Shown piece after piece: positions 32,596 to 41,076 of a stretch of 64,000 nucleotides of DNA. The notes beneath the pieces were generated by a model. The model saw only the letters and a program-made list of their open reading frames with translations, ran no database searches and was not told the origin of the DNA. Every line of letters starts with the position of its first letter. Position 1 is the stretch's first letter. The DNA lies in assembly GCF_002787055.1 (NCBI RefSeq), contig NZ_CP024808.1, positions 770,328-834,327 on the forward strand, read 5' to 3'. Position numbers and translations under genes: made by a program. The DNA comes from Candidatus Nitrosotenuis aquarius. Its GTDB lineage: Archaea; Thermoproteota; Nitrososphaeria; Nitrososphaerales; Nitrosopumilaceae.

Positions 32596-33414
32596 TTGAA
32601 GCTTAACCGAGTAGGCATAGTATCCAAGTTTGGCTCTGAAGAATCCGAAAATGCCGCAAAAAAGGTGGCAAAAAAATTCATCTCAAGCAAGGCCGAGGTA
32701 TTCACAATAGCGCCAGTAACAGTAGAGGGAGCAAAAAAGGTAGAATCAGTAGAGGACCTCAACGACAAAAAGCTTGACCTAGTAGTTACAATGGGTGGAG
32801 ACGGCACTACCCTTCGAGCATTCAGAAGCCTTGCCGGAGAGATTCCGCTTTTGACAATAAACGTTGGGGGAAACCGCGGAATCTTATCAGAGATAACATT
32901 GGACAAAATAGACACGGCGATTTCAGACATCAAATCAAACAAGATCTGGTTTGACAAGAGGACCCGCGTTGTGGCATCCGCTGGTGGAGAAGAGTTTCCG
33001 CCGGCACTAAATGAAATCTATATCAACAGGCAAAACATGACCAAGACTGCGGAATTTGAGATCAAATTCCAAAATGATATTGTCAAGCACAAAATGGACG
33101 GAGTCATGATCTCAACCCCAAGCGGCTCCACAGGCCACTCTTTCTCACTTGGCGGACCTGTACTGCACGAAAGCCTCGATATTTTGATAATTACCCCAGT
33201 TGCCCCGGTTCTCAGATTGTTGCCGTCAATTGTTGTGCCTGATGAAAAAATAGAAGTGATTTGCTCGCATGACACCAATATTGTGATGGATGCACAGGTG
33301 ATCAAGGCGGCTGGATTTGAGGAGCCGATTGTAATCAAAAAGCACCCAAAGCGCGCAGTCTTTGTCAGACTCAAAAAGCGCGGCCTAAGACAGATGAGCA
33401 AGCTTGGCGTCTAG
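32596..33414 (+). CDS. nadK: NAD kinase
   Basis: 272 residues from TTG 32596 (KLNRVGIVSKFGSEES); the frame is open further upstream but codes for unlikely sequence. DLVVTMGGDGTTLRAFRSL carries the GGDGT motif, NEIYINRQ and GVMISTPSGSTGHSFSLGGPV the NAD-binding and catalytic loops. It makes NADP+ from NAD+ and ATP or polyphosphate. It overlaps the next gene (Nob1) by 11 bases. Divergent from the rhodanese at 32511. Confidence 0.95.
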   Translation: MKLNRVGIVSKFGSEESENAAKKVAKKFISSKAEVFTIAPVTVEGAKKVESVEDLNDKKLDLVVTMGGDGTTLRAFRSLAGEIPLLTINVGGNRGILSEITLDKIDTAISDIKSNKIWFDKRTRVVASAGGEEFPPALNEIYINRQNMTKTAEFEIKFQNDIVKHKMDGVMISTPSGSTGHSFSLGGPVLHESLDILIITPVAPVLRLLPSIVVPDEKIEVICSHDTNIVMDAQVIKAAGFEEPIVIKKHPKRAVFVRLKKRGLRQMSKLGV

Positions 33415-33883
33415 GGTTTACGATGCCAGTGCGTTCTATGCCGGAGTCCCCTTTGCGTCGCCAGAGTTGGGCCTGACAACAACGCTCGTCTTTGAGGAAA
33501 TAAGACACATCAAAAAAAGCCATGGCGCACTAGAGATTCTGCTGGACACAAACAGGCTGCAGGTACAAGACCCAGATCCAGCAAGTGTGGAATTTGTTTC
33601 CAATGAAGCAAAAAAGACAGGTGATGTGCAAAAGCTGTCAAAGGCAGACATTTCTGCAGTCGCCCTGGCACGCCAGCTAAAAGCAACTCTGGTCACGGAT
33701 GATTTTGCGATATCAAACCTTGCAAAAAACCTCAGGCTCCAAGTACAGCCAATAATGACAAAGGGTATACGCGATGTTGGAAAGTGGCGCCATTATTGTT
33801 CAGGCTGCAGAATAGAGTTCTCAGGATTAGAGTTTTGCCCAAACTGCGGCAACAAGCTAAACAGAAAGCTACTCAAGCGGTAG
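33404..33883 (+). CDS. nob1: Nob1-like PIN-domain endonuclease with zinc ribbon
   Basis: 159 residues from TTG 33404. The PIN domain starts VYDASAFYAGVPF (Asp7), with conserved acidics in TTTLVFEEI, LSKADISAVALARQLKATLVTDDFAISNLA. The C-terminal zinc ribbon is CSGCRIEFSGLEFCPNCG. This is the arrangement of archaeal Nob1, which cuts the 3' end of 16S rRNA precursor during 30S maturation. Overlaps nadK by 11 bases, so co-transcribed. Converges on the second rhodanese. Confidence 0.93.
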   Translation: MASRVYDASAFYAGVPFASPELGLTTTLVFEEIRHIKKSHGALEILLDTNRLQVQDPDPASVEFVSNEAKKTGDVQKLSKADISAVALARQLKATLVTDDFAISNLAKNLRLQVQPIMTKGIRDVGKWRHYCSGCRIEFSGLEFCPNCGNKLNRKLLKR

Positions 33884-34621
33884 TTTTTTGAAATACCAGT
33901 CCACAAATGAGCCATCATAGAGCCTGACATTTTCAAATCCCGCCAGTCTTGCCTGATAGAAAAGGCTGGATGCGCGGTGCCCATGCATGCAGTAACATAT
34001 TACTTGTTTGTCATGTGGAATTCCTCTTTGTGAGAACAGGTTTCTCAGAGATTCTCTAGAGTCAAGCAGCATTCCGTCCTGGCCAATCCCGTCAGTGAAC
34101 GGAAACAGGACAGATCCCGGAATGTGCCCCCCAAAGAACTCTTGCGGAGTCCTTGCGTCCAATATTGTGGAATTGCCAAGCAACCCTTGCAGCTCACCAG
34201 ATTCTATTCTGATATTATTTTGAATTTGCGGTACAAACTGCGTCGGTGCATGTTTCTTTGATGTTTTTGTTATTTCCAGGCCGAGGCTCTGCCAGGCTCC
34301 AATGCTTGCATCCAAGATTTTGGTGTTTTTTTGGCCCAGATACTGCAGAGTCCACGCTATTCTGAACACGGACGGATCCATCAGCTCACCTGTGACTATT
34401 ACAGTTTTGTCATTATCTATTCCAAGATTGCCCAATAGATCCGATGCTTTTTGCGGGTCTGGCGCAAGATGCGCCCCAGCAGGACTGATCTGGATTAGCT
34501 GGTCCACCACCAGAGATATGGAATTTGGAATGTGGCCATACGAATACGCAATTTTCGGTCTTGTATCAATTATGACTGGATCATTGATGTGCTCTGCCAG
34601 CCACTGATGCGATACAAACAT
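33869..34621 (-). CDS. Second two-domain rhodanese/sulfurtransferase
   Basis: 250 residues. VIDTRPKIAYSYGHIPNSI begins domain one, which lacks a Cys (VIVTGELMDPSVF). Domain two has ILDARTPQEFFGGHIPGSVLFP and the active loop CMHGHRAS, Cys at about residue 211, then VRLYDGSFVDWY. It is a thiosulfate or 3-mercaptopyruvate sulfurtransferase-like enzyme, different from the one at 31660. It starts one base after the end of the XPF gene on the same strand. Confidence 0.93.
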   Translation of the reverse strand: MFVSHQWLAEHINDPVIIDTRPKIAYSYGHIPNSISLVVDQLIQISPAGAHLAPDPQKASDLLGNLGIDNDKTVIVTGELMDPSVFRIAWTLQYLGQKNTKILDASIGAWQSLGLEITKTSKKHAPTQFVPQIQNNIRIESGELQGLLGNSTILDARTPQEFFGGHIPGSVLFPFTDGIGQDGMLLDSRESLRNLFSQRGIPHDKQVICYCMHGHRASSLFYQARLAGFENVRLYDGSFVDWYFKKLPLE

Positions 34622-34622
34622 G

Positions 34623-35306
34623 TTAGAGGTCCAGTGTTTTCTGATTTGATTCTTTGTGTAGCTTGCTTTGCTGATCTAGCATTTGCTTTATTTTTTTGGC
34701 GCGCGCCTCGCCTAGCCCCTCCACCTTGGCAAGATCCGCAAGTGATGCGTTTAGCGTCTTGGAAGGTGAGCCAAACTTGGCAAGCATCCTAGTAGCCAGC
34801 TTTTCCCCAATTCCGGGCAGACTGCACAAAACAGATAGTTGCTGCCTTGATAGGTCGTCGGATTTTTTGATTTTTTTGAGGAATGGTCCGCGCAGTGATT
34901 CCTTTCTTGAGCACATTGATACTAGCATTTTGGCAGTGTGTGTAGCGCTTGGCGTCGGAATGATTGGAATCTTAAAGTCGATTGCAACTGTAGACATTGC
35001 TCCATAGAACACAAGTGGGTTTTCCACTATTTGCTCTATTTCCTCTACGTTTCCCTCCATCAGTATGACTGGATGTGCAAAGTGCTCCTTTAGTCGGCTG
35101 CACTGATCAAAAAGTCTTCCATCAAATATTGACGATATCAGATCAGATACGGATTTTCGCTCTACAATTGTCTCTGGCGCAACAATATAGTCCCCTACAG
35201 GAAGTGTCTTTATCTCCAGATTGATTCCGACTGCCCTAAGTAAATCAGGTATGCCGCTTTTTTTTTCGCGCTCATCCACTACGATTCGAAGATTTTCTAT
35301 CTTCAT
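34623..35306 (-). CDS. xpf: XPF/ERCC4-type structure-specific nuclease, helicase-less
   Basis: 227 residues. The ERCC4 nuclease is at about 1-140: IVVDEREKKSGIPDLL (D-E-R-E), LPVGDYIV, ETIVERKSVSDLISSI (ERKxxxD) and GRLFDQ. Two helix-hairpin-helix motifs follow (LCSLPGIGEKLATRML, LAKVEGLGEARAKKIKQML). The end, NQKTLDL, may be a PCNA-binding tail, as in crenarchaeal XPF. It cleaves branched DNA 5' of the flap junction as a dimer. Thaumarchaeal and crenarchaeal XPFs lack the helicase part, so the short length is expected. Confidence 0.94.
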   Translation of the reverse strand: MKIENLRIVVDEREKKSGIPDLLRAVGINLEIKTLPVGDYIVAPETIVERKSVSDLISSIFDGRLFDQCSRLKEHFAHPVILMEGNVEEIEQIVENPLVFYGAMSTVAIDFKIPIIPTPSATHTAKMLVSMCSRKESLRGPFLKKIKKSDDLSRQQLSVLCSLPGIGEKLATRMLAKFGSPSKTLNASLADLAKVEGLGEARAKKIKQMLDQQSKLHKESNQKTLDL

Positions 35307-35331
35307 GGTGTAGTGTGCTATTGTCTGTTAT

Positions 35332-35703
35332 TTATTGAGATGGGGGTTTTTGTGAGCCATGAATCATTTCGTTGATTTTTGTTTCCTGTTCTTTGATGCT
35401 TTCCTTGATTCGCGTTTCCTGCTTTGCTAATACCGTGATTCGTGTGTTTGCAAGCTCTTTTTTCTCTTCTAGTTCTGCAATCAAAGCAGTCTTTGTAGAT
35501 TTTATGAGAATTGTTCCTGCGTGCTTGTATACAGGATCAGTGTCTGCCGCCTTTTTTAGCTCCTCCAGAGCACGATCGGATTCGACTTGCTCCATGTCTA
35601 GCTGTTGCTTTTGCGCCATTATGGATTGCAGGTTTTGCTGAGATTGCTGCAGTTTCATTAATTGTTCCTGCAACCATGGAGGAATTTGCTGGCCTTGTGA
35701 CAT
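35332..35703 (-). CDS. pfdB: Prefoldin subunit beta
   Basis: 123 residues from ATG 35703 (MSQGQQIPPWLQEQLMKLQQ). Two coiled-coil arms (LQQSQQNLQSIMAQKQQLDME and KELANTRITVLAKQETRIKESI) around a central beta hairpin (DTDPVYKHAGTILIKSTKTAL). Prefoldin captures unfolded proteins and passes them to the thermosome (13044). Last gene of the exosome superoperon. A start four codons upstream is possible. Confidence 0.93.
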   Translation of the reverse strand: MSQGQQIPPWLQEQLMKLQQSQQNLQSIMAQKQQLDMEQVESDRALEELKKAADTDPVYKHAGTILIKSTKTALIAELEEKKELANTRITVLAKQETRIKESIKEQETKINEMIHGSQKPPSQ

Positions 35704-35725
35704 GTCTGTGATCACTTTGAATTTC

Positions 35726-35974
35726 TTATATCTTTAGCGATTCAAGCGAGTCCGAGCTTGCCTGTATCAATCGAAGTGTAGAGTTTAGGTTTGCCCTCAA
35801 GTGCGCAAGCTCATCAGCAGTTATTTCTATATGGATCGTGTCTTTTTTCAGAGTGATTTTTGTTTTTGTTGGGTTTTCCGGATAAAACCTATTGTCAGCA
35901 GACAGAGAATCAAAAATTGCTTGTGTTTTACCTTTGTCCCTGATGTACAACACAGCACTAAACTGCGACGTCAT
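35726..35974 (-). CDS. pcc1: KEOPS complex subunit Pcc1
   Basis: 82 residues. AVLYIRDKGKTQAIFDSLSAD, the strand TKTKITLKKDTIHIEITADE and LRANLNSTLRLIQASSDSLE are the CTAG/Pcc1 pattern. Pcc1 dimerises the KEOPS complex (Kae1, Bud32, Cgi121), which makes t6A37 in tRNA. Its start overlaps the end of L37Ae by 17 bases. It is in the classical archaeal location next to exosome genes. Confidence 0.9.
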   Translation of the reverse strand: MTSQFSAVLYIRDKGKTQAIFDSLSADNRFYPENPTKTKITLKKDTIHIEITADELAHLRANLNSTLRLIQASSDSLESLKI

Positions 35975-36170
35975 ATGCGGTTCCAGTAACTTTGTATCCG
36001 CATTTTTTGCACGACCAAATTCCTACCGCCTCTCGTCCAAATCGGAGCGAGCCGCATTGTGGGCACTTTCTTTTTTGTTTTAGTACAGAATGTACCGCAG
36101 AGAATTTCTTTCTGTGCTTGATTCCGTATTTTTGTCTAAGACCTTTGAGTGATGCGCCTTTTTTGAGCAT
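35958..36170 (-). CDS. rpl37ae: 50S ribosomal protein L37Ae
   Basis: 70 residues. GASLKGLRQKYGIKHRKKFSAV followed by the zinc finger CPQCGSLRFGREAVGIWSCKKCG (two CxxC). Binds 23S rRNA. Starts one base after Rrp42 in the same operon and overlaps pcc1. Confidence 0.95.
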   Translation of the reverse strand: MLKKGASLKGLRQKYGIKHRKKFSAVHSVLKQKRKCPQCGSLRFGREAVGIWSCKKCGYKVTGTAYDVAV

Positions 36171-36980
36171 TTAATTACCTGCCTTTTTTAGGATGTCCCT
36201 TATTTTTGCTCCGGTCGCAATTGAGATTTTGCCGCATTGCACCAGTTCTTCTGGCGTGAATCCATCAGTACCACCCTTTTGGATTGCGCAAATGTTTCCT
36301 GCGGCGTTTGTCGTAATCGTTATTCTTGCGTCCATACATGCCCATTCGTCTGCATTGGGGTCAACTATGATGTTATTGCCAATTTTGCCCATTGTGACAG
36401 AGACAGGGATTGTTGTGATTGGCGGTGCTGTGAATTCGCCTTCTACTTTGGTCACAACCCCATCAGCATAGTTGTATTTTGGAATCTTACAGGAAAGAAC
36501 GCTTGCAACAGATGCATAAGAGCATGCATCAAAGAGATTTCCATCATAGTCAGTAACAGAATTGTCAATGAATATGCCAACTACGGACTTGTCCTTTTCT
36601 AGGACTAGTTGCTTGAGGTCAACCATTCCGCTTTCTCTAATGCCCCTGTCTACCACACGTGCTAGTTCTATTACTTCTTCGCCTGGCGGGCCTGGCTCTG
36701 CAGTAGGATCTGCCAGTGGCAAGATTTCCGCAGTGCAGATAAAAATTCCCCTGTCTCCCAAATCCGGAAACGGCTTATCGGGCTGTACCTTGACACCACA
36801 TACTACTTCGGTATCGCCCAGTCGTACTCGCGCAGAGCCTTCTGCCTTTGGAATGACGCCAGTGTCAATTATCAGCTGCCTTGGCTCATCCAGTGCACGG
36901 CCGTCAACTCGCTGTCCTTCTTTGAGTAAAGCATGAATTTTTTTCTTTTTTAGGTCATCTAGTATTGTAGTCGAGGTCAT
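36171..36980 (-). CDS. rrp42: Exosome complex subunit Rrp42
   Basis: 269 residues of RNase PH fold: RVDGRALDEPRQLIIDTGVIPKAEGSARVRLGDTEVVCGVKV at the start (shown over two strands), NLFDACSYASVASVL and TAPPITTIPVSVTMGKIGN. Rrp42 is the non-catalytic partner in the hexameric ring with Rrp41; it supports RNA binding. Overlaps rrp41 by four bases. Confidence 0.97.
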   Translation of the reverse strand: MTSTTILDDLKKKKIHALLKEGQRVDGRALDEPRQLIIDTGVIPKAEGSARVRLGDTEVVCGVKVQPDKPFPDLGDRGIFICTAEILPLADPTAEPGPPGEEVIELARVVDRGIRESGMVDLKQLVLEKDKSVVGIFIDNSVTDYDGNLFDACSYASVASVLSCKIPKYNYADGVVTKVEGEFTAPPITTIPVSVTMGKIGNNIIVDPNADEWACMDARITITTNAAGNICAIQKGGTDGFTPEELVQCGKISIATGAKIRDILKKAGN

Positions 36981-37708
36981 TGCGAATCACCAAAGAATTT
37001 TTCCTGTAATGCCTTTTTCTGAACTTCATAAACGATTTTGCATCCTTCCAGTGCTGTATTGACGCATTTTTCATATTCCTGTGGTGTCAATACCCCATCA
37101 AGCTGGATCAGTGTAATTTTGCCCAAGTTTGGCATGTATGCTACTGGCATGTCTGCCTGTCCTTCCTGGTCTTCCTCGTTGTTGATGTCAAGTACTATGG
37201 TATCAGCTACCTTGCCTGCGGCACATGCAGAAACCATGTCTCGCATTGGAATTCCAGCGTCTGCCAATGCAACGGCTGCAGCATCTAGTGCGGCACATCT
37301 AGAACCGCCGTCCGCCTGTAGAATCTCTATGAAGACGTCAACTACGGTTCTTGGGAAATTCTCCAACATTACTGCTGGCTCTAGTGCCTCTTTGATTACT
37401 TTGGAAATCTCAATTTCTCTTCTAGATGGCGCCGGATTCTTTCTCTCTCCTACTGAGAATGGCTGCATGTGGTATCTGCATCGCAAAATTCCGCGGTCGG
37501 TGTTTGCCAGGTGTTTTGGATGAACATCTCTTGGGCCAAATACTCCTGCCAAGATTTTGTTTTCGCCAAACTCGATATATGCAGAGCCGTTTGCGTTTTT
37601 GAGAACGCCAGCTTTAATCATGATTCTGCGAGGCTCGTTGATTTTTCTGCCGTCGCAGCGAATTCCTTTATCGTCTAGTAGTACTATGTCTGTTTTTTTT
37701 ACACCCAT
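36977..37708 (-). CDS. rrp41: Exosome complex exonuclease Rrp41
   Basis: 243 residues, RNase PH fold. IRCDGRKINEPRRIMIKAGVL, then RGILRCRYHMQPFSVGERKNPAPSRREIEIS (phosphate/RNA binding) and ILQADGGSRCAALDAAAVALADAGIPM with the catalytic Asp region near VADTIVLDINNEEDQ. It is the phosphorolytic 3'-5' exonuclease subunit of the archaeal exosome and also adds A-rich tails. Two bases after rrp4. Confidence 0.97.
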   Translation of the reverse strand: MGVKKTDIVLLDDKGIRCDGRKINEPRRIMIKAGVLKNANGSAYIEFGENKILAGVFGPRDVHPKHLANTDRGILRCRYHMQPFSVGERKNPAPSRREIEISKVIKEALEPAVMLENFPRTVVDVFIEILQADGGSRCAALDAAAVALADAGIPMRDMVSACAAGKVADTIVLDINNEEDQEGQADMPVAYMPNLGKITLIQLDGVLTPQEYEKCVNTALEGCKIVYEVQKKALQEKFFGDSQ

Positions 37709-37710
37709 TA

Positions 37711-38391
37711 TTATTCACTATTTGATCCTAACATTTGTTGTATTCTTTCAGTCAGATTTGGAACGTGTGCTTGTTCTTCGACCGTTTTGATTGCTTCCAT
37801 GGCCTTTAATAATCCCTCTGGCTCCTCGCACGACACCACAACAAATCCGTTTTGCCCTATTGTGATTATTGCTTTTGTTGCGCTCTCTATTGTTTGGATC
37901 ATAGAGCCGCGCTTGCCAATCAGTCGCGGAACCTTGCTAGGAGAGATTTTGATTAGTTCGCCTTCTTCAATTTTGCCCAAGTCCCTGTCCGCTATTGTGA
38001 TTAGTGGGTCGCGTGATCTGTCAGAGTTTGCAACGCGCGCCGCAATCAGATCACCTGTCTTTAGTCGTGAAGTAAGATCATCTACCTTTGGGTTAAAGTC
38101 TCGGCCAAAGACATCTTGCGCAGGCAATATACCCGCATAACACGAGTTGATGTTTAGCTCCCAAGAAAGAGACGTGTGAGATTTTACTATACCAATGATA
38201 AAGTCATCAATTCGCGGAATATACATTCCAGCCAAAGGAATTACTCGAACGCCGCTGTCAAAAATTTCAGAAATGCCAACGGTTGTCGCAATTATTTTGT
38301 CGCCATAAAGATGGACGTTTTCTTCTGCTCTATACGGACCGGTTGTTATGACATCGCCAGGTATGACGTATTTTCTTTTGATATCATCCAT
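37711..38391 (-). CDS. rrp4: Exosome complex RNA-binding subunit Rrp4
   Basis: 226 residues: N-terminal domain (KYVIPGDVITTGPYRAEENVHL), S1 domain (IPRIDDFIIGIVKSHTSLSWEL, RLKTGDLIAARVANSDRSRDP) and KH domain with GKRGSMIQTIESATKAIITIGQNG. It caps the Rrp41/42 ring and threads RNA substrates. Shares one base with the SBDS stop. Confidence 0.97.
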   Translation of the reverse strand: MDDIKRKYVIPGDVITTGPYRAEENVHLYGDKIIATTVGISEIFDSGVRVIPLAGMYIPRIDDFIIGIVKSHTSLSWELNINSCYAGILPAQDVFGRDFNPKVDDLTSRLKTGDLIAARVANSDRSRDPLITIADRDLGKIEEGELIKISPSKVPRLIGKRGSMIQTIESATKAIITIGQNGFVVVSCEEPEGLLKAMEAIKTVEEQAHVPNLTERIQQMLGSNSE

Positions 38392-39077
38392 TACTTGACC
38401 ATCTCCACTGTTGCAGAGCCTTTGGTAATGGAACCTAGTCTGTCGATCACGCTTGCCCTTGCCCCCGCAGGTATTTCTAGTATTGCTTTAAGTGATCCGT
38501 TATTTTGCCATTCTTCTTTTTTTAGCGTGCCGGTCGATTTGAGGACAGCATAGGACTGACCCGCATATTGCGCCGGAACCAAAATTTCCAGCAGCATGTT
38601 TTCTGATTTTAGCGGTATGATGCTTCTAAGAGACTCCACCACATCCTTGCACTGCTCTTCAGTGTTTTTGAAAGGATCAATTGAGATTCTTGCCTGCTCT
38701 AGCGCTTGCTCTATTCGAAGCGGCGGGTGTGGCAGGTGTGATCTGGGATCGACGTAGGTCTTTGCAATAAACTCGATTATCTGCTTTCTTTTTTCTGTAA
38801 CCATTTTGCGCCTCTGATCAGTGGTAAGGTTAAGGTCGCCCTTTTTGAGTATGATTTCTATTATAGCATTGGTGTCCTGTGTCTTGAATGCCTTGAGCAG
38901 TTTCTCAGTGGATGCCCGGGTTCCCTTGTTGGAATCAGTATAGACCTCATCAGATACCAAAACAGTTGAGACGTCCTTTCTTTTGCCAAGCTTGTATTCC
39001 AGGGCAGGATCCGGCTTTACTAGAATCTCGAACTTTTCTCCCGCCACCGAATGCCGAATTACTGTTACGTCAGTCAT
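38391..39077 (-). CDS. sdo1: SBDS-family ribosome maturation protein
   Basis: 228 residues with three domains: FYSH-like N-terminal (VIRHSVAGEKFEILVKPDPALEYK, SEKL-like TRASTEKLLKAFKT), central helical (TDQRRKMVTEKRKQIIEFIAKTYVDPRSHLPHPPLRIEQAL, typical) and C-terminal ferredoxin-like. It assists release of aIF6 from 50S. First gene of the exosome superoperon; promoter in 39078-39144, shared divergently with rpoD. Confidence 0.97.
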   Translation of the reverse strand: MTDVTVIRHSVAGEKFEILVKPDPALEYKLGKRKDVSTVLVSDEVYTDSNKGTRASTEKLLKAFKTQDTNAIIEIILKKGDLNLTTDQRRKMVTEKRKQIIEFIAKTYVDPRSHLPHPPLRIEQALEQARISIDPFKNTEEQCKDVVESLRSIIPLKSENMLLEILVPAQYAGQSYAVLKSTGTLKKEEWQNNGSLKAILEIPAGARASVIDRLGSITKGSATVEMVK

Positions 39078-39180
39078 GGGTTTGGTAATGAAATATTGGT
39101 ATTTATCTCTGTCAAATTTGGCTCAAAACCCACGCTAGATTTTTATGTGGACTTGGAAAAATTTTTTCAAATTGCCTTCT

Positions 39181-39810
39181 TTGGAGATAATTTCACAAGA
39201 CAAAAACCGTATTTCAGTCAAGATAAAGGGCGTAGCACTGCAATACGCAAACGCACTAAGACGAATCTGCCTAAACGGCGTTCCAGTCTTTGCTATTGAT
39301 ACCGTAGACGTAATTGACAATTCTTCCGTAATGTCAGATGAAGGAATTGCCCACAGATTGGGCCTCATACCACTAAAGACAGATCTTAAGAGATTCTCAG
39401 AGCCACACCTGTGTTCCTGCAAAAGCCAGGCAGGCTGCTCAAATTGCAGGGTAATGTTGGTAATTGATTCTGGCGATACCGACACCACAAGAACAATCAC
39501 ATCATCGGAATTAAGCTCTGAAGACCAAACAGTAAAGCCAGTTTCCGACAAAATCCCAATTGTCCAGATTGCACCAGGACAAAAGGTAAAGCTAGAGGCA
39601 TATGCAAGACTAGGACGAGGAACAACCCACGCAAAATGGAATTCCGCCAATGTCTCAGTTCTAACACACACCGACAAGCCAGATGAATTCATCCTTACTG
39701 TAGAGAGCACCGGTGCACTTGGCCCAGAGCAAATAGTTACTGCCGGCGTTGACGAGCTTGCTCAAAGACTAGAAGACTTCAAGCAAGTCATTGCAGAGCT
39801 AAAAGCCTAA
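39181..39810 (+). CDS. rpoD: DNA-directed RNA polymerase subunit D (Rpo3)
   Basis: 209 residues from TTG 39181 (MEIISQDKNRISVKIKG). The frame is open to an ATG at 39145, but that ATG sits in the TATA-like ATTTTTATG, so a downstream TTG (39172 or 39181) is more likely. Core pattern: LQYANALRRICLNGVPVFAIDTVDVIDNSSVMSDEGIAHRLGLIPL (in parts). A Cys cluster CSCKSQAGCSNC remains from the iron-sulfur/zinc insert. It is the alpha-like assembly subunit of RNA polymerase. First gene of rpoD-rpl18e-rpl13-rps9. Confidence 0.95.
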   Translation: MEIISQDKNRISVKIKGVALQYANALRRICLNGVPVFAIDTVDVIDNSSVMSDEGIAHRLGLIPLKTDLKRFSEPHLCSCKSQAGCSNCRVMLVIDSGDTDTTRTITSSELSSEDQTVKPVSDKIPIVQIAPGQKVKLEAYARLGRGTTHAKWNSANVSVLTHTDKPDEFILTVESTGALGPEQIVTAGVDELAQRLEDFKQVIAELKA

Positions 39811-39848
39811 TCATAACATTATATTTGGGTTCCAAAAGCGCAATATCT

Positions 39849-40196
39849 ATGACCAATCAGCTAGTCCAAGGAATGGTAAAAGAGCTCAAGACAGCTTCTG
39901 CAAAGAACAAGGCTCCAATTTGGGCAGATCTTGCAGAAATGGCACTCAAGCCAAAGATAGCAAAAAGACTAGTCAATGTCACAAAGATAAACCGAGTAAC
40001 CTCAGACAACGATATCATCATAGTTCCAGGCAAGGTACTAGGAACAGGCAATATTTCTCACAAGGTAACGCTGTGCTCATTTGCAATATCTGCTGCAGCT
40101 GCCAAAAAGATTAAGGCGGCAGGTGGCAAAATTGTATCATATTCTGACCTAATTTCCAAATTCCCAACAGGAAAGGGAGTGAAAATAATTGGCTGA
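39849..40196 (+). CDS. rpl18e: 50S ribosomal protein L18e
   Basis: 115 residues from ATG 39849; a TATA-like ATTATATTTGGG lies about 28 bases upstream, pointing to its own leaderless promoter besides read-through from rpoD. WADLAEMALKPKIAKRLVNVTKINR and IIIVPGKVLGTGNISHKVTLCSFAIS are family patterns. Overlaps rpl13 by eight bases. Confidence 0.96.
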   Translation: MTNQLVQGMVKELKTASAKNKAPIWADLAEMALKPKIAKRLVNVTKINRVTSDNDIIIVPGKVLGTGNISHKVTLCSFAISAAAAKKIKAAGGKIVSYSDLISKFPTGKGVKIIG

Positions 40197-40632
40197 CCAA
40201 GCACAATCAGTCATAGTTGACGGAACAAATCTGCTGGCAGGAAGACTCAGCTCAAATGTGGCGAAACTTCTCCTGCAAGGAAACCATGTAACCATAATAA
40301 ACTGTGAAAAGATTCTGATCAGCGGAAACAGACGAAATATTATTCAAAACTACAAGAACTTTCTTGGAATTTCCAGCATTTTACACCCAGAGCACGGGCC
40401 ATACCACCCACGCAGACCAGACACAATCATCGCAAGAATGATTCGCGGAATGCTTCCAAGAAAAAAACCATCCGGAACTGCAGCACTGCGAAGACTGAGA
40501 ACATATGTAGGAGTTCCAAGTGGAATGGGCACATCCAAGAAAACAAGCTTTGATTCAGCAAAAATAACAAGACCGATTGCAAACTATACCAGCATGTCCG
40601 ATTTGGCACAAGAAGTAGGATGGAATCGATGA
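40189..40632 (+). CDS. rpl13: 50S ribosomal protein L13
   Basis: 147 residues from TTG 40189. VIVDGTNLLAGRLSSNVAKLLLQGNHVTIINCEKILISGNRR (in parts) and RGMLPRKKPSGTAALRRLRTYVGVP are diagnostic for uL13. Overlaps L18e by eight bases and S9 by thirteen. Confidence 0.97.
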   Translation: MADQAQSVIVDGTNLLAGRLSSNVAKLLLQGNHVTIINCEKILISGNRRNIIQNYKNFLGISSILHPEHGPYHPRRPDTIIARMIRGMLPRKKPSGTAALRRLRTYVGVPSGMGTSKKTSFDSAKITRPIANYTSMSDLAQEVGWNR

Positions 40633-41075
40633 CTCCAAAAACTGAAATCTATTTTGCAACAAGAAAGACGTCACGAGCCCATGTCTACATAACAAAGGGC
40701 TCTGGCCGAATTAGAATCAACAATGTCCCAGCAGAGATGATAAACCAAGAGTCAGCAAGAGAAGTAATTCTATCACCACTAGAAATTGCAGGAGACCTAA
40801 GATCCAAAGTAGACATTTCAGTTCGAGTAAAGGGCGGAGGATTCATGGGTCAGGCATATGCAGCAGCAACTGCAATATCACGAGCACTCACGGGCTGGAC
40901 AAAATCCAAAAAAGAGCCAAAAGAGCACCCGTTCCCAAAGCAGACAAGAACCGATCTTAGGAAAAGACTAAACGATTTTGATAAACACCTCCTGAGTGGA
41001 GATGCCAGAAGAAAAGAGCCAAAGAAGTTTGGCGGACCTGGCGCAAGAAGAAGAAAGCAGAAATCATACAGGTAG
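40620..41075 (+). CDS. rps9: 30S ribosomal protein S9
   Basis: 151 residues from ATG 40620 (a second ATG at 40629). ATRKTSRAHVYITKGSGRIRINNVP, RVKGGGFMGQAYAAATAISRAL and the C-terminal basic tail GPGARRRKQKSYR, whose end contacts P-site tRNA. It overlaps rpl13 by 13 bases and is followed after one base by a nucleotidyltransferase gene. Confidence 0.97.
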   Translation: MESMTPKTEIYFATRKTSRAHVYITKGSGRIRINNVPAEMINQESAREVILSPLEIAGDLRSKVDISVRVKGGGFMGQAYAAATAISRALTGWTKSKKEPKEHPFPKQTRTDLRKRLNDFDKHLLSGDARRKEPKKFGGPGARRRKQKSYR

Positions 41076-41076
41076 A